DNA of 56,825 nucleotides from Dehalococcoidales bacterium. Lineage in GTDB: Bacteria; Chloroflexota; Dehalococcoidia; Dehalococcoidales; UBA5760. Each line of letters begins with the position of its first letter. Positions within the stretch are counted from its first letter, which is position 1. The notes under the pieces are model-generated. The model was given only the letters and a program-made list of their open reading frames with translations, was not told the origin of the DNA and ran no database searches. Of this stretch, positions 17,145 to 27,679 are shown piece by piece. Position numbers and translations under genes: made by a program. The DNA lies in assembly GCA_028716225.1 (NCBI GenBank), contig JAQUQE010000010.1:1-56825 (forward strand), in the 5' to 3' direction.

Positions 17145-18410
17145 ATGACCCCAGGCAAACTATATGATATTAAGGATCCTGCTCTGGCCGAAACAGGTAA
17201 ACAGCGGATAGAATGGGCTTCCCGCGAGATGCCGGTAATAAGGCTGATCAGGGAACGATTCGCCGCCGAAAAACCGCTAAAAGGGATCCGTATCTCGGCC
17301 TGCCTGCATATTACCTCCGAGACAGCCAATCTGGCTCTGACTCTAAAGGATGGGGGGGCTAACGTTATTCTCTGCGCCTCCAATCCCCTCAGTACCCAGG
17401 ACGATGTTACTGCCGCCCTGGTCGAGTACGGCATACCCACCAATGCCATCAAGGGGGAAGATGAGACAAGATACTACCAGCATATCAACACTGCTCTAGA
17501 CAATAAGCCTCATCTCACCGTAGATGACGGCGCCGACCTGGTCACCACCCTCCATACCAAACGAAGCGATCTGATTCGGGACGTCATCGGTGGTACTGAA
17601 GAGACTACCACCGGCGTGATACGACTACGCAGTCTGGAAAAATCGGGGGAGCTGCGGTACCCCATCATTGCGGTAAATGATGCTAAGACCAAGTACCTTT
17701 TTGATAACCGCTACGGCACCGGACAGAGCACTATCGATGGTATCACCCGTGCCACCAACATCCTGTGGGCAGGCAAGAACGTGGTGGTCTGCGGTTATGG
17801 CTGGTGCGGGCGTGGTATCGCTCTAAGAGCCAGGGGGATGGGCGCCCAGGTAATTATATGTGAGGTAGAACCGACCCGTGCTCTTGAAGCAGTCATGGAC
17901 GGCTACCATGTTATGCCCCTGCTAGAGGCAGCAAAAATCGGTAATGTCTTCATTACGATTTCCGGCAACAAAAATGTTATCGATAAAGCCCATCTAGAGG
18001 TGATGAAGGACAACGCCATACTGGCTAACAGCGGACATTTTAACGTCGAGATAAACATCCCGGCACTGGAGAGCATCGCTACCAGTAAACAACGTATACG
18101 GGGCTTCATCAATGAATATACCCTGATAGACGGCCGCCACTTGTGTCTACTGGGAGAAGGGAGACTGATTAACCTGGCCGCCGCCGAAGGACACCCCGCC
18201 AGCGTGATGGACATGAGCTTTGCCAATCAGGCCCTCTGTCTGAAATATATGGCAGAGAACAGCGGTAGCCTTAAGAAAAAGGTCTACCCGGTGCCTGAAG
18301 CAATAGATAAAGAGATAGCCCGGTTGAAGCTTCAATCTCTGGGTATTCAAATAGACAGGCTTACCCCTGAGCAAGAGCAATATTTGGCCAGCTGGAAAGA
18401 AGGGACATAA
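17145..18410 (+). CDS. ahcY: Adenosylhomocysteinase
   Basis: S-adenosylhomocysteine hydrolase (421 aa) reversibly splits SAH into adenosine and homocysteine, relieving product inhibition of methyltransferases. Visible family features are the substrate-domain [19 protein letters not shown], and the NAD-binding [18 protein letters not shown] (about residues 215-232) with the downstream [10 protein letters not shown]. The C-terminal tail ([12 protein letters not shown]) is complete. A GAAAGGAG SD lies upstream of ATG. metK follows 12 bases later, forming a SAM-recycling operon. The length is typical of bacterial short-form enzymes. Confidence 0.97.
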   Translation: MTPGKLYDIKDPALAETGKQRIEWASREMPVIRLIRERFAAEKPLKGIRISACLHITSETANLALTLKDGGANVILCASNPLSTQDDVTAALVEYGIPTNAIKGEDETRYYQHINTALDNKPHLTVDDGADLVTTLHTKRSDLIRDVIGGTEETTTGVIRLRSLEKSGELRYPIIAVNDAKTKYLFDNRYGTGQSTIDGITRATNILWAGKNVVVCGYGWCGRGIALRARGMGAQVIICEVEPTRALEAVMDGYHVMPLLEAAKIGNVFITISGNKNVIDKAHLEVMKDNAILANSGHFNVEINIPALESIATSKQRIRGFINEYTLIDGRHLCLLGEGRLINLAAAEGHPASVMDMSFANQALCLKYMAENSGSLKKKVYPVPEAIDKEIARLKLQSLGIQIDRLTPEQEQYLASWKEGT

Positions 18411-18422
18411 AAAGGAGAAAAA

Positions 18423-19637
18423 ATGACGAACAGTTTTAAGAACGCATCAAAATATCTACTCACTTCGGAATCAGTAACCGAAGGACATCCGGACAAGATG
18501 TGTGACCAGATATCAGACGCTATTCTGGACCATATTCTGGAAAAAGACCCCTACGCCCGGGTTGCCTGCGAAGTAGCAACGACCACCGGACTGGTAATAG
18601 TCCTCGGTGAGATTACCACCGACTGCTACGTTGAAGTACCGCATGTAGTCAGAAAGGTAGTCCACGACATCGGCTACACCAACCCCAGCTATGGTTTTGA
18701 CTACCATTCCTGCGGGGTACTGGTATCCATAAAAGAACAATCCGCCGATATCGACCTGGGAGTGAGCAAATCGAGAGAAGTTAAGAAAGATGTCGCCGCC
18801 AAGGATGAACTTGAGCAGATTGGTGCCGGTGACCAGGGTATGATGGTCGGCTTTGCCTGTAATGAAACCCCGGAGCTTATGCCGCTGCCGATCTCTCTAT
18901 CACACAAGCTGTGCCAACGGCTGGCCCAGATGCGAAAGGACAAGACCCTGCCATACCTGCGCCCCGATGGCAAGTCACAGGTAACCGTCGAATACAGTAA
19001 GGGCACCCCGAAACGTATCACCAACGTGGTTATCGCCGCTCAGCACAACGATAACGTCAGCAGTGAACAGATAGAGAAGGATATCAAAGAGCAGGTAATA
19101 AAAGCAATCGTTCCTTCCTCATTAATCGATGATGAAACGGAATTCTACGTCAATGCTACCGGACGGTTCGTGATAGGCGGACCGGTTTCCGATACCGGAT
19201 TTACCGGCCGTAAGATTCTGGTCGATACCTACGGCGGTATTGCCCGACACGGAGGTGGCGCTTTCTCGGGTAAAGACCCGACCAAGGTTGATCGCTCGGC
19301 AGCCTACGCCGCCCGTTATATTGCCAAGAATATCGTAGCCGCCGGAATCGCCGAACGGCTGGAAGTACAGATCGCTTATGTTATCGGCGTTGCTCACCCG
19401 CTCTCAGTATCCATTGAGGCCTTCGGCACCGCCAAAGTCGACCATGATGTTATCACCAATCTGATTAATAAGCATTTCGACCTCCGACCGGGAGCAATTA
19501 TTCGAGACCTTAACCTACGCCGCCCGATATACCAGCAGACTGCCGCCTACGGACACTTCGGGCGGAACGACCTGGACCTTCCCTGGGAAAAGACAGACAA
19601 AGCGGCTATATTGAGAAAAGAAGCACTGGGTAAGTAG
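18423..19637 (+). CDS. metK: S-adenosylmethionine synthetase
   Basis: Methionine adenosyltransferase (404 aa) makes SAM from methionine and ATP. Signature motifs are present: [13 protein letters not shown] near the N-terminus, [12 protein letters not shown] in the middle, and [19 protein letters not shown] towards the C-terminus. The start is ATG with AAAAGGAG upstream. It is in an operon with ahcY (12-bp gap) and followed closely by the hexosephosphate mutase gene. The length matches the family; no unusual residues were noticed. Confidence 0.98.
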   Translation: MTNSFKNASKYLLTSESVTEGHPDKMCDQISDAILDHILEKDPYARVACEVATTTGLVIVLGEITTDCYVEVPHVVRKVVHDIGYTNPSYGFDYHSCGVLVSIKEQSADIDLGVSKSREVKKDVAAKDELEQIGAGDQGMMVGFACNETPELMPLPISLSHKLCQRLAQMRKDKTLPYLRPDGKSQVTVEYSKGTPKRITNVVIAAQHNDNVSSEQIEKDIKEQVIKAIVPSSLIDDETEFYVNATGRFVIGGPVSDTGFTGRKILVDTYGGIARHGGGAFSGKDPTKVDRSAAYAARYIAKNIVAAGIAERLEVQIAYVIGVAHPLSVSIEAFGTAKVDHDVITNLINKHFDLRPGAIIRDLNLRRPIYQQTAAYGHFGRNDLDLPWEKTDKAAILRKEALGK

Positions 19638-19668
19638 TGTAGAGTAAGAGCAAAGGAGATGAAGCAGG

Positions 19669-21096
19669 ATAGACAATCTCATTAAATTCGGTACCGACGG
19701 CTGGCGGGGAATTATTGCCCAGGACTTTACCTTCGATAACGTACGGGTATGTGCCCAGGCAGTAGCCGACTACCTGAAAGAGACCGGGCTGGCCCGGCAG
19801 GGAATCATTATTGGCTTTGACACCCGCTTTGCCTCCGAAGACTTCGCCGCCGCGGCTGCCGAGGTAGTCGCCGGCAATAAAGTCAAGGTATACCTCTGCC
19901 CCAAAGCCACTCCAACCCCGGTAGTGAGCTTCAGCATTCCCTCCCAAGAAGCAGGAGGCGGTATTATCATAACCGCCAGTCACAACCCGGCACGATGGAA
20001 CGGCTTTAAGTTCAAGGACGATTCCGGTTCCAGCGCTGCATCCCAGGTTACAGCCAGAATAGAGGACAATATTACCCGTATTCTAGCTACCGGAAAGATA
20101 AACAAGATGCCAATGTCGCAAGCCCGGGAACTGGGGCTACTGGAAGTTCTTGACCTGGAACCGATCTACTGCCGGCAGCTATCCAGACTGATCAATCTGG
20201 AGGAAATAAGAAACTCCCGATTAAAGATCGCCATCGACCCTATGTACGGAGCCGGTGCAGGGTATTTTGAAAAACTCCTCTCCGGCGGTAATATTGAACT
20301 TGTTGAGATAAACAGCATACGGAACCCCCTTTTTCCCGGCATAGAGCAACCGGAGCCAATAGGTCCCAACCTGAGCAGGCTGGCCGCTACAGTCAGAAAG
20401 GAAAGGGCCAGCATAGGACTGGCCACTGACGGCGATGCCGACCGCATCGGGATTATCGATGAAAACGGCTCTTTCATCAGCACTCTCCATGTTTTTGCCC
20501 TGCTCTGCCTCTATCTGCTGGAGGTACGCGGAGAAAGAGGGCCGATAGTCAAGACGCTAACGATGAGCAGTATGGCCTACCGCCTGGGAGAAATATTTAA
20601 CGTACCGGTCTATGAAACACCGGTAGGATTCAAGTATGTGGCACCGATAATGAAAAACGAGCAGGCGCTTATCGGTGGTGAAGAAAGCGGCGGCTACGGC
20701 TTCAGAGGCCACGTTACAGAGCGGGATGGAATACTGGCCGGCCTCTATTTCCTCGACCTGATGATCAAGACAGGAAAAAGCCCTTCAGAGCTAATTGACT
20801 ATCTGCACAGCAAGGTCGGCCCTCACTACTACAGGCGCATTGATGTTAAATTCAGTGAGAGCAAGCGCCAGGCCATCAACAAACGGGTCAGCAAATACAA
20901 TCCTGAGTCGATAGATAACATCAGGGTAGACAGCCTGGATACCAGGGACGGCTTCCGATTCATGCTGGCTGATACCTCCTGGCTCTTAATCCGGTTTTCC
21001 AACACCGAACCGCTGCTCCGACTCTACGCGGAAAGCAACTCACAGGAAAGATTAGAAAGACTACTCGGGCTGGCCCAAGAACTGGTTAAAGATTAA
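19669..21096 (+). CDS. Phosphoglucomutase/phosphomannomutase with ATA at the start position
   Basis: This alpha-D-phosphohexomutase of about 475 aa interconverts hexose 1- and 6-phosphates. All four signature loops are present: FGTDGWRG just after the start, the phosphoserine loop TASHNP, the metal loop DGDADRIG, the sugar loop GGEESGGYG, and the phosphate loop RFSNTEPLLRLYAE. The N-terminal FGTDGWRG is in frame upstream of the first ATG (19924), so the real start must be upstream. The frame opens after a TGA at 19660-19662, and the only plausible initiator, 11 bases after an AAGGAG SD, is ATA at 19669 (ATA GAC AAT CTC). Either AUA initiation, a recent start-codon mutation, or a base error is involved. 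The ATG at 19659 reads an 8-codon out-of-frame ORF. Confidence 0.85.
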   Translation: MDNLIKFGTDGWRGIIAQDFTFDNVRVCAQAVADYLKETGLARQGIIIGFDTRFASEDFAAAAAEVVAGNKVKVYLCPKATPTPVVSFSIPSQEAGGGIIITASHNPARWNGFKFKDDSGSSAASQVTARIEDNITRILATGKINKMPMSQARELGLLEVLDLEPIYCRQLSRLINLEEIRNSRLKIAIDPMYGAGAGYFEKLLSGGNIELVEINSIRNPLFPGIEQPEPIGPNLSRLAATVRKERASIGLATDGDADRIGIIDENGSFISTLHVFALLCLYLLEVRGERGPIVKTLTMSSMAYRLGEIFNVPVYETPVGFKYVAPIMKNEQALIGGEESGGYGFRGHVTERDGILAGLYFLDLMIKTGKSPSELIDYLHSKVGPHYYRRIDVKFSESKRQAINKRVSKYNPESIDNIRVDSLDTRDGFRFMLADTSWLLIRFSNTEPLLRLYAESNSQERLERLLGLAQELVKD

Positions 21097-21158
21097 CCAC
21101 CCCGGGGAAATCGGAAACAAAGGGACTGCTCCATCCCGTGGAATAGGGGGTAGGGTCA

Positions 21159-22229
21159 ATGGATGCTGCAACCTTAGATGACTCTCTGGCACTCAAGAAA
21201 TATGACCGTGAAAATATGCTCGCCCACCTCAAGGAGCTGCCATCATTATGTCAAATAGCCTGGCGGATGGCGACAGATTTTGACCTACCCCCGGACTATA
21301 CCAGCGTCGACAAGGTAGTGATTTTAGGTATGGGCGGGTCGGCTATCGGCGGCGATTTAGTCAGCAGTCTGGTAGCAACCGAGGCTAAGATACCCATCAT
21401 GACCTGCCGTGGCTATCAACTGCCCGGCTTTGTTGATGACAGGACCCTTCTTATTGCCTCCAGCTACTCAGGGAACACTGAGGAGACCCTGTCTGCATTT
21501 GAGCAGGCTATTAAGACAGGAGCTAAAAAACTAGCCATCACCACCGGAGGTAAACTCAGCACGATGGCGGAAAGAAGAAACATCCCCGTCTTCAGCTTTG
21601 ACTATAAAGCCCAACCCAGGGCAGCACTACCCTTTAGTCTGATACCAATCCTCTGTTTCCTACAGAAGCTAAACATAATAAGCGATAAATCACAGGAGAT
21701 AGTCAAAACGGTACCGACTCTGGAGAACTTATCCCGAAGAATAAATGAAAGTGTACCAATAGACAGAAACCAGGCCAAACAACTATCAGTCAGACTATAT
21801 CAACACCTGCCGGTAGTATATGGCGCCGGCATAGCCTCTGAGGTAGCCCGCCGCTGGAAGACGCAGCTTAACGAGAACAGTAAATCCTGGTCCTTCTACG
21901 AAGTCTTCCCGGAACTGAACCACAATGCCATTGTCGGCTACCAATTTCCCGCAGAATTAGCCAGTAAGATATTTGTAGTGCTGCTCCACTCTCCCCTGCT
22001 GCCGGAACGGGTGCAGCTCCGCTACCAGGTAACCTGCCAGCTCTTAGAACAAGCAAGGGTTGATTACCAGATTGTTGATGGCGACGGGGACTACCCCCTG
22101 GGCCAGGTGATGAGCCTGATACTCTTCGGTGATTATGTCAGCTACTACCTGGCAGTACTTTATCAGGTTGACCCTTCACCGGTAAAAGCGATAGACTTTC
22201 TTAAAGAGCGGCTGGCCCGGGGGAAATAG
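21159..22229 (+). CDS. Bifunctional phosphoglucose/phosphomannose isomerase
   Basis: This 356-aa SIS-domain sugar isomerase carries VILGMGGSAIGGDL and SSYSGNTEETLS, which bind the sugar phosphate. The C-terminal ELNHNAIVGY stretch is typical of the archaeal/Chloroflexota bifunctional phosphoglucose/phosphomannose isomerase, supplying the catalytic Glu and His. It converts fructose 6-phosphate to glucose- or mannose-6-phosphate, feeding the mutase encoded 62 bp upstream. The ATG is preceded by a GGGGGTAGGG stretch. The pairing supports nucleotide-sugar or compatible-solute metabolism. Confidence 0.9.
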   Translation: MDAATLDDSLALKKYDRENMLAHLKELPSLCQIAWRMATDFDLPPDYTSVDKVVILGMGGSAIGGDLVSSLVATEAKIPIMTCRGYQLPGFVDDRTLLIASSYSGNTEETLSAFEQAIKTGAKKLAITTGGKLSTMAERRNIPVFSFDYKAQPRAALPFSLIPILCFLQKLNIISDKSQEIVKTVPTLENLSRRINESVPIDRNQAKQLSVRLYQHLPVVYGAGIASEVARRWKTQLNENSKSWSFYEVFPELNHNAIVGYQFPAELASKIFVVLLHSPLLPERVQLRYQVTCQLLEQARVDYQIVDGDGDYPLGQVMSLILFGDYVSYYLAVLYQVDPSPVKAIDFLKERLARGK

Positions 22230-22268
22230 AAAAGTCGGGTTGCCAATCGGGCTTTACCAGGTGAATAA

Positions 22269-22664
22269 ATGTACTATTTTGCCTACGCCTCAAACCTGAA
22301 CCGGAAACAGATGCAAGAACGCTGCCCGGAGAGCAAGCCCAGGTTCACCGCCACCCTTCATCACTACCAACTGGTCTTCACCGGATGGGCCCGGACTTGG
22401 CGGGGGGGAGTGGCTACAATACGATCTTTCAGAGGAGAAAAGGTCAGAGGCGGCATCTATGAGGTCAGCGCGGAGTGCTTGAATCGGCTGGACAAATTCG
22501 AGGGTAGCGATTATCAACGGCTAAACGTAATCGTGAATAACGAGGATAATGAGCCGATCGAAGCAGTAACCTACATCAACAACCGCCAGGCCCAGGAAAG
22601 CAAGCCCTCCGCCGAGTATCTAGCTATTATCCGGCAGGGCTACAAGGACTGGAGGCTGATCTAG
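22269..22664 (+). CDS. Gamma-glutamylcyclotransferase-like protein
   Basis: This 131-aa protein has the YFAYASNLN N-terminal loop (equivalent to YGSN) and the downstream catalytic-type glutamate in LDKFEGSDYQR, with GGIYEVSAECLNRLD between. This is the GGCT-like/AIG2 fold, acting on gamma-glutamyl amines or peptides; the exact substrate cannot be read. It ends the plus-strand cluster, facing the ribosomal operon, with a terminator-like hairpin between them. Confidence 0.8.
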   Translation: MYYFAYASNLNRKQMQERCPESKPRFTATLHHYQLVFTGWARTWRGGVATIRSFRGEKVRGGIYEVSAECLNRLDKFEGSDYQRLNVIVNNEDNEPIEAVTYINNRQAQESKPSAEYLAIIRQGYKDWRLI

Positions 22665-22672
22665 TCCGGTAG

Positions 22673-22722
22673 TGAAAATGCCGGAATCAACAGTCATAAA
22701 CACCGACTTATGATCCCGGCAT
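22673..22722 (-). terminator. Terminator of the ribosomal superoperon
   Basis: On the minus strand, ATGCCGG pairs with CCGGCAT, with an inner CATAA/TTATG stem, and is followed by TTTTC. It lies 45-95 bases downstream of the rpsI stop. The T-run is short. The hairpin could also serve the converging plus-strand gene. Confidence 0.5.
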
Positions 22723-22766
22723 CCTAATCAGCTAGAACAAACTAACCTATTTTCCCCTGACAAAGG

Positions 22767-23171
22767 CTAACGCTTGGTGTACTGAGGTGCTTTACGAGCC
22801 CTCTTCAAGCCAACCTTCTTACGCTCCTTGACTCGAGAGTCCCGCGTCAGCAGTCCTCCCTGACGGAGTACCGCCCTGAGCCTCTCATCGGATTTGGATA
22901 AAGCCCTGGCAATACCGTGGGAAATAGCCCCGACCTGACCTGATATGCCACCCCCTTCTACCTTAACCACAACGTTATATCTACCGAGGCTTTCTGTAAC
23001 GAGAAGCGGCTGCTGTATGGTGCGCCGGTGCTCAAAGCGGGGAAACCGCTCTTCATAGGGCATATTATTCACGATAATAGCACCTTCTCCCGGCATCAGT
23101 CTTACTCTGGCAGTAGCCGTTTTACGTCTGCCAGTTCCGTAAAAGTAAGCTTGTGTTTCCATCTGAACCAT
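22767..23171 (-). CDS. rpsI: 30S ribosomal protein S9
   Basis: S9 (134 aa) of the small subunit head contacts P-site tRNA with its basic C-terminal tail. The N-terminal YGTGRRKTATARVRL and the terminal KARKAPQYTKR are diagnostic. The start is probably ATG at 23171 (AAAGAG SD), with a second in-frame ATG at 23162. It follows rplM, the universal L13-S9 pair, and is the last gene of the superoperon. Confidence 0.98.
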   Translation of the reverse strand: MVQMETQAYFYGTGRRKTATARVRLMPGEGAIIVNNMPYEERFPRFEHRRTIQQPLLVTESLGRYNVVVKVEGGGISGQVGAISHGIARALSKSDERLRAVLRQGGLLTRDSRVKERKKVGLKRARKAPQYTKR

Positions 23172-23252
23172 ATCTCTTTTCAGGATGATAGAATCCCTAC
23201 TCTTTACCCCCCTTCCTTGGTACTAATGAGAAGCGGTTGCTGCAGTAAGACC

Positions 23253-23702
23253 TCACTTCTCTCCTTTACCTTCAGCATTAACCAGCTTACCCTCTGTCTG
23301 AGCTAGATGAGGGTGCTTGTCACCGACGTATACCTTCAGCTTCTTGATCATGCTGGCACCCAATCGATTGTGAGGTAACATCCCCTTAACCGCATATTCA
23401 ACGGCACGGGTGGGATGATTCTGCATCAGCTCTTCAAGAGTAACGCTCTTAAAACCACCAGGGTATCCCGAGTGTCGATAATATACCTTCTGTTTGACCT
23501 TGTCACCACTAACCCGGATCTTTTCAGCATTGAGAACAACCACAAAATCACCAACATCCAGGTGGCGGCAAAACATTGATTTATGCTTACCCATCAGCAA
23601 TTTGGCCACCTCGGTAGCCAGCCTGCCCAGGATTTTATCCGAGGCATCAATAACATGCCACTCCCGCTTAATCTCAGAAACCTTAACACTATAGGTTTTC
23701 AT
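23253..23702 (-). CDS. rplM: 50S ribosomal protein L13
   Basis: L13 (149 aa) is an early-assembly large-subunit protein. [22 protein letters not shown] and [12 protein letters not shown] are hallmark segments. It overlaps the truA stop by one base (the ATG shares a base with the truA TAATG-type junction) and precedes rpsI. The length is within the family range. Confidence 0.98.
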   Translation of the reverse strand: MKTYSVKVSEIKREWHVIDASDKILGRLATEVAKLLMGKHKSMFCRHLDVGDFVVVLNAEKIRVSGDKVKQKVYYRHSGYPGGFKSVTLEELMQNHPTRAVEYAVKGMLPHNRLGASMIKKLKVYVGDKHPHLAQTEGKLVNAEGKGEK

Positions 23703-24472
23703 TATGTCTCTCCTCCGAAAGAGACCGGGTAATTTACCCGTATCAGGCGTAGTCCACAGGCCGGCGCCATCGGACCGGCCAGACCCGGCACCCTCGCCTC
23801 AATTATACTACGAAATTCACCGGGACTTACTCTACCCAGTCCAACCTTTATTAACAGTCCGATTGTATTACGCACCTGATGGGGTAAGAAGGAATTGGCT
23901 ACCATGTTGAAAACAGCCAATTCCCCCCGCTTCTCCATCACTGCCCGATACACATACCGCACAGTGCATTTCTTATTTACACCAGTAATACTGGCAAACG
24001 AAGCAAAGTCATGCTCACCAAGAAGAGCCTGACAGGCTTCATTGATAACCTCAATATCCAGGTACCCACCAACAAGGTGAGCAAAACCCATCCAGATCGG
24101 AGAACGGGTCAAACTATTTAAAATATAGTAACTGTATTCCCGGCTAACGGCATCACGCCGGACATCAAAAGAGCCAGCTACTCTATAGGCAGCCTTAACC
24201 GCAATATCCCTGGGCAGATAGTAGTTTAACCCTTTCACAAAGGTCTGCTCAGGAAGGACCGAATTAGTACGAAAACTAACCACCTGCCCGCAAGCATGAA
24301 CCCCGGCATCAGTGCGGCTGGCTGCCGCTATCCGACAACTCTCCCCGGTAAGTCCCCGTATTGCCTGCTCTATCTCTTCCTGTATAGTAGCCAGTCCAAC
24401 CTGGAGCTGAGAACCGTGATAACGTCTGCCGTCATATTCTATTATTAAAACAACCCTGGTGACTGCCACCAA
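23702..24472 (-). CDS. truA: tRNA pseudouridine(38-40) synthase
   Basis: TruA (256 aa) converts uridines 38-40 in the tRNA anticodon arm to pseudouridine. The catalytic aspartate lies in [18 protein letters not shown] at about residues 50-67, and the [10 protein letters not shown] and [13 protein letters not shown] segments match the family. It is placed between rplQ (13-bp gap) and rplM, as in many Gram-positive and Chloroflexota genomes, co-transcribed with translation genes. Confidence 0.96.
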   Translation of the reverse strand: MVAVTRVVLIIEYDGRRYHGSQLQVGLATIQEEIEQAIRGLTGESCRIAAASRTDAGVHACGQVVSFRTNSVLPEQTFVKGLNYYLPRDIAVKAAYRVAGSFDVRRDAVSREYSYYILNSLTRSPIWMGFAHLVGGYLDIEVINEACQALLGEHDFASFASITGVNKKCTVRYVYRAVMEKRGELAVFNMVANSFLPHQVRNTIGLLIKVGLGRVSPGEFRSIIEARVPGLAGPMAPACGLRLIRVNYPVSFGGET

Positions 24473-24485
24473 TGTCGCAACCTTT

Positions 24486-24839
24486 TTACTCTACCAGTTC
24501 CAACCTAACCATAGCTGCACCGTCACCTAATCTAGGACCCAACTTAATGATACGAGTATAGCCCCCGCTACGCTCGGCATATCTAGAAGCAAGTTTATCA
24601 AATACCTTATCAACCGTCTTGGCGTCAATAACAAAAGATAATGCCTGACGGCGGGCATGAAGCCCTCCCTTCTTGCCCATGGTAATAACCCTCTCAGCCA
24701 TACCGTGTATCTCTCTGGCTTTAGCCTCCGTAGTAGTAATCTTCTCATAGCCCAAGAGGTCGGTCACCAGATTACGATACATTGCCCTTCTGTGCCCTGA
24801 ATGCCTGCCCAGTTTTCTCCCGGATAATCTATGCCTCAT
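24486..24839 (-). CDS. rplQ: 50S ribosomal protein L17
   Basis: L17 (117 aa) begins [20 protein letters not shown], the universal N-terminus, so the start is ATG at 24839 and not an upstream in-frame ATG at 24911. The start overlaps the rpoA stop by 11 bases, giving coupling to alpha-subunit synthesis. [17 protein letters not shown] closes the protein. Confidence 0.97.
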   Translation of the reverse strand: MRHRLSGRKLGRHSGHRRAMYRNLVTDLLGYEKITTTEAKAREIHGMAERVITMGKKGGLHARRQALSFVIDAKTVDKVFDKLASRYAERSGGYTRIIKLGPRLGDGAAMVRLELVE

Positions 24840-25809
24840 CTTCCGCCTCCTCTTCCGCTGAAGTAGTCGGCTCTTCCGTCTGCAGTTTAAGAGAAAGCCC
24901 CAATTCCCCAAGGCGTTCCTCTATCTCCTGTTTAGACTTCTGCCCGAAGTTCCTCAGCGCCAGTAACTCACTCTCTTTCTTACTGATAATCTGTCCTACT
25001 GTCTCAATATTGCCGCGTCTCAGGCAATTCATAGTGCGCACCGATAGATTAAGGTCGGTCACCGGCATATCGTATAACTCTGCCGGTATAGATAATCGTA
25101 CAACCTGTTCCTCTTCATCGGCCCGGGAGACCTGGGCGTAGTCAACAAAAGCAGTCAACTGCTCCACCAAAATAGCCGCGCTACGGGTGAGGGCTTCTAC
25201 CGGTGATATCGTACCATCCGTCCATATCTCCAGAGACAGCCGTTCACGGCTGGTCACCTCACCAACATGCGTCGGCTCAACGGTAAAATTGACCTTTCGC
25301 ACCGGTGTAAAGATGGCATCAATAGGAATCACTCCGATAGGCAGATTATCAGTGGATGAAGCCAGCCGATAACCTTCATTTATTTCAACATCCAGTTCCA
25401 CATACAGTCTCGCTTCAGGCGAATCCAGAGTGGCTAAGTATAGTTCCGGATTAGCAATGCTAAGGTCAGTCGACGGCCTGATGTCCGAAGCGTAAACACG
25501 TCTCTCCCCCTCTGCCTCCAGTATCAATTTACCCGGCTGTCCGGAAAGGGAGCTGATTCTCAACTCTTTAAAATTAAGAATCAGCTCAGTAACATCTTCT
25601 TTTACGTAAGGAATAGTGGAGAATTCGTGCTGTATTCCCTCAATCATAACCCCGGTTACCGCTGCCCCGGGGAGGTAGCTGAGCAGTACTCTGCGCAGGG
25701 AATTCCCCAGAGTAACGCCGAAGCCCTTTTCCAGCGGCTCAGCCAGAAACTGACCAAAATTCTCCTTACTCTCAACACAGGTAATCTTCGGTATCACTAG
25801 GCGAGACAA
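24829..25809 (-). CDS. rpoA: RNA polymerase alpha subunit
   Basis: The alpha subunit (326 aa) dimerises to nucleate RNA polymerase. The N-terminal domain shows [22 protein letters not shown], and the C-terminal domain shows [16 protein letters not shown] followed by [10 protein letters not shown] for UP-element contact. The tail is acidic (EEEAEDEA). It is located between rpsD and rplQ, the conserved alpha-operon order. The start has a good AAGGAGG SD. Confidence 0.98.
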   Translation of the reverse strand: MSRLVIPKITCVESKENFGQFLAEPLEKGFGVTLGNSLRRVLLSYLPGAAVTGVMIEGIQHEFSTIPYVKEDVTELILNFKELRISSLSGQPGKLILEAEGERRVYASDIRPSTDLSIANPELYLATLDSPEARLYVELDVEINEGYRLASSTDNLPIGVIPIDAIFTPVRKVNFTVEPTHVGEVTSRERLSLEIWTDGTISPVEALTRSAAILVEQLTAFVDYAQVSRADEEEQVVRLSIPAELYDMPVTDLNLSVRTMNCLRRGNIETVGQIISKKESELLALRNFGQKSKQEIEERLGELGLSLKLQTEEPTTSAEEEAEDEA

Positions 25810-25833
25810 AACGCTCCCTCCTTATCAACTGAC

Positions 25834-26463
25834 TTATCGTGAATAGAACTCGACTATCGTCTTCCCCTCAAATTTGGCCTCAATTTCATCAGGGATAGGC
25901 AGCGACACCACCTGGCCAACCAGATTCTGCTTGTCCAGACTCAACCAGCTCGGTATGAATTTAGCGTCGATATTCTCAGCCACTTCCTTATAATACCCTG
26001 TTCTGGTGCTGCTCTCTCGCCAGGAAATGCTATCACCATCCTTAACCAGATAGGAAGGTATATTATTCTTACGACCATTGAGCTTGATATGTCCATGACG
26101 GACTACCTGCCGGGCTTGAGCACGAGAATCAGCGAAGCCCAACCGATATACTACATTATCAAGCCGCCGCTCCAGCAGCACGATAAGATTCTCTCCAGTG
26201 ATGCCCTGCTGCCTCGTGGCCTGAGCAAACAACCTCCGGAACTGACCCTCCATAATGCCATAGGTATAACGGGCCTTTTGCTTTTCTCTTAATTGAAAAC
26301 CACGGTCAGAAATCCGCCGTCTCCGTCCGGTACTCTGCTGTCCAGGTGTCTTCGCCCGCCTATCAACGGAACACTTAGGGGTAAGACACCGTCCACCCTT
26401 AAGCATTAACTTTTCACCGCTACGCCGACACAAACGACAGACTGCTTCAGTATATCTTGCCAT
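25834..26463 (-). CDS. rpsD: 30S ribosomal protein S4
   Basis: S4 (209 aa) is a primary 16S-binding protein and often the alpha-operon repressor. The N-terminal zinc-type cysteines are present ([18 protein letters not shown], then C in PKC). The S4 RNA-binding domain [21 protein letters not shown] lies in the middle. The C+ form is consistent with the C+ L36 and S14 also encoded here. Confidence 0.98.
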   Translation of the reverse strand: MARYTEAVCRLCRRSGEKLMLKGGRCLTPKCSVDRRAKTPGQQSTGRRRRISDRGFQLREKQKARYTYGIMEGQFRRLFAQATRQQGITGENLIVLLERRLDNVVYRLGFADSRAQARQVVRHGHIKLNGRKNNIPSYLVKDGDSISWRESSTRTGYYKEVAENIDAKFIPSWLSLDKQNLVGQVVSLPIPDEIEAKFEGKTIVEFYSR

Positions 26464-26473
26464 TTCTTACCCT

Positions 26474-26866
26474 CTATACCCGTCTTCTTTTTGGAGGACG
26501 ACAGCCATTATGAGGAAGAGGAGTCACATCCTTGATGCTGGTAACGTAAAGGCCGGAGCTTTGCAGAGAACGAATCGCTGCTTCACGACCACTACCTGGC
26601 CCTTTAACATAAACCTCTACCTGACGTAAGCCATGTACCATGGCTTTCCTTGCCGCGTCACGAGCCGCCACCTGAGCTGCATAAGGAGTACCTTTACGAG
26701 AGCCCTTAAACCCAGCCGTTCCCGAGCTTGCCCAAGAGATCACATGCCCCTCCGGGTCGGTGAGGGTAATGATAGTATTATTGAACGTAGACTGGATATA
26801 GGCCTTTCCCGACGGAATGGACTTTTTCTCCCGTCTCCGGACTCTGGTACGCTTCTTCTCTGCCAT
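26474..26866 (-). CDS. rpsK: 30S ribosomal protein S11
   Basis: S11 (130 aa) is a platform protein near the E-site. The segment [20 protein letters not shown] and the C-terminal [18 protein letters not shown] are diagnostic. It sits in alpha-operon order between rpsM and rpsD with an 11-bp gap to rpsD. Confidence 0.98.
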   Translation of the reverse strand: MAEKKRTRVRRREKKSIPSGKAYIQSTFNNTIITLTDPEGHVISWASSGTAGFKGSRKGTPYAAQVAARDAARKAMVHGLRQVEVYVKGPGSGREAAIRSLQSSGLYVTSIKDVTPLPHNGCRPPKRRRV

Positions 26867-26899
26867 TCTTACCTCCTACTTGATATCTAATAAAACCGG

Positions 26900-27289
26900 T
26901 TATTTCTTGGTCATGCCGCGTTTCTTACCTCTACCGGCGACAGTCTTCTTAGTACCACGACGGGCACGGGCATTAGTCCGTGTTCGCTGCCCTCTAACCG
27001 GCAGGCTATGCCGATGCCTGAGGCCGCGATAGCTACCAATTTCAATAAGGCGCTTAATATTGAAGTTGACCTCTTTCCTGAGATCCCCTTCAACCTTATA
27101 CTCGCGGTCAATAACCTCCCGGAGACGGTTAACCTCATCTTCAGTAAGACTATCCGCCTTGGTATCGGCGCTAATACCTGTCCGAACCAGAATCCTCCGG
27201 CTCAACTCAGGACCAATACCATAGATATACTGCAACGATACCCAAATCTGCTTGTTTTTTGGTATATCTACACCAGCTATACGTGGCAT
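26900..27289 (-). CDS. rpsM: 30S ribosomal protein S13
   Basis: S13 (129 aa) forms an intersubunit bridge in the 30S head. The N-terminal [14 protein letters not shown] and the C-terminal [20 protein letters not shown] tail, which reaches P-site tRNA, are intact. It follows rpmJ in the alpha operon. Confidence 0.98.
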   Translation of the reverse strand: MPRIAGVDIPKNKQIWVSLQYIYGIGPELSRRILVRTGISADTKADSLTEDEVNRLREVIDREYKVEGDLRKEVNFNIKRLIEIGSYRGLRHRHSLPVRGQRTRTNARARRGTKKTVAGRGKKRGMTKK

Positions 27290-27318
27290 TAAGACCCCTC
27301 CTTAATCCGACAGGTAAA

Positions 27319-27432
27319 TCAGCCCTGCCTCTGCTTATGCCGGGGGTTGGTACAAATAACCCTGACCACCCCCCGCCGCTTAATCACCTTACACTTCTCA
27401 CATCTAACTTTAACCGAAGATCTAACTTTCAT
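27319..27432 (-). CDS. rpmJ: 50S ribosomal protein L36
   Basis: L36 (37 aa) was found by reading the gap between infA and rpsM. It begins [20 protein letters not shown] and ends NPRHKQRQG. The zinc ligands C11, C14, C27 and H32 are all present (C+ form). An AAGGA SD lies 8 bases before the ATG. The gene is complete and in its usual place. Confidence 0.95.
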   Translation of the reverse strand: MKVRSSVKVRCEKCKVIKRRGVVRVICTNPRHKQRQG

Positions 27433-27446
27433 CACGAATTCCTTAC

Positions 27447-27668
27447 TTATTGCTTTAAGCGATAGGTAATTCTACCCCGACCCAGATCATAGGGAGAAAG
27501 CTCTACTATCACCCTATCACCCGGTAATACCCTGATATAATGCAACCTTATTTTCCCCGAAATATGCGCCAGCACCTGATGCCCGTTAGATAGCTCAACA
27601 CGAAACATAGCGTTAGGCAGAGGCTCCAACACCGTCCCCTCAACCTCAATAGCCTCCTTCTTAGGCAT
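27447..27668 (-). CDS. infA: Translation initiation factor IF-1
   Basis: IF-1 (73 aa) is a single S1/OB-fold protein that binds the 30S A-site during initiation. [22 protein letters not shown] and [21 protein letters not shown] are characteristic. It is placed between map and rpmJ as in most alpha/spc junctions. The length is typical. Confidence 0.97.
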   Translation of the reverse strand: MPKKEAIEVEGTVLEPLPNAMFRVELSNGHQVLAHISGKIRLHYIRVLPGDRVIVELSPYDLGRGRITYRLKQ

Positions 27669-27679
27669 ATGCTACCTCT

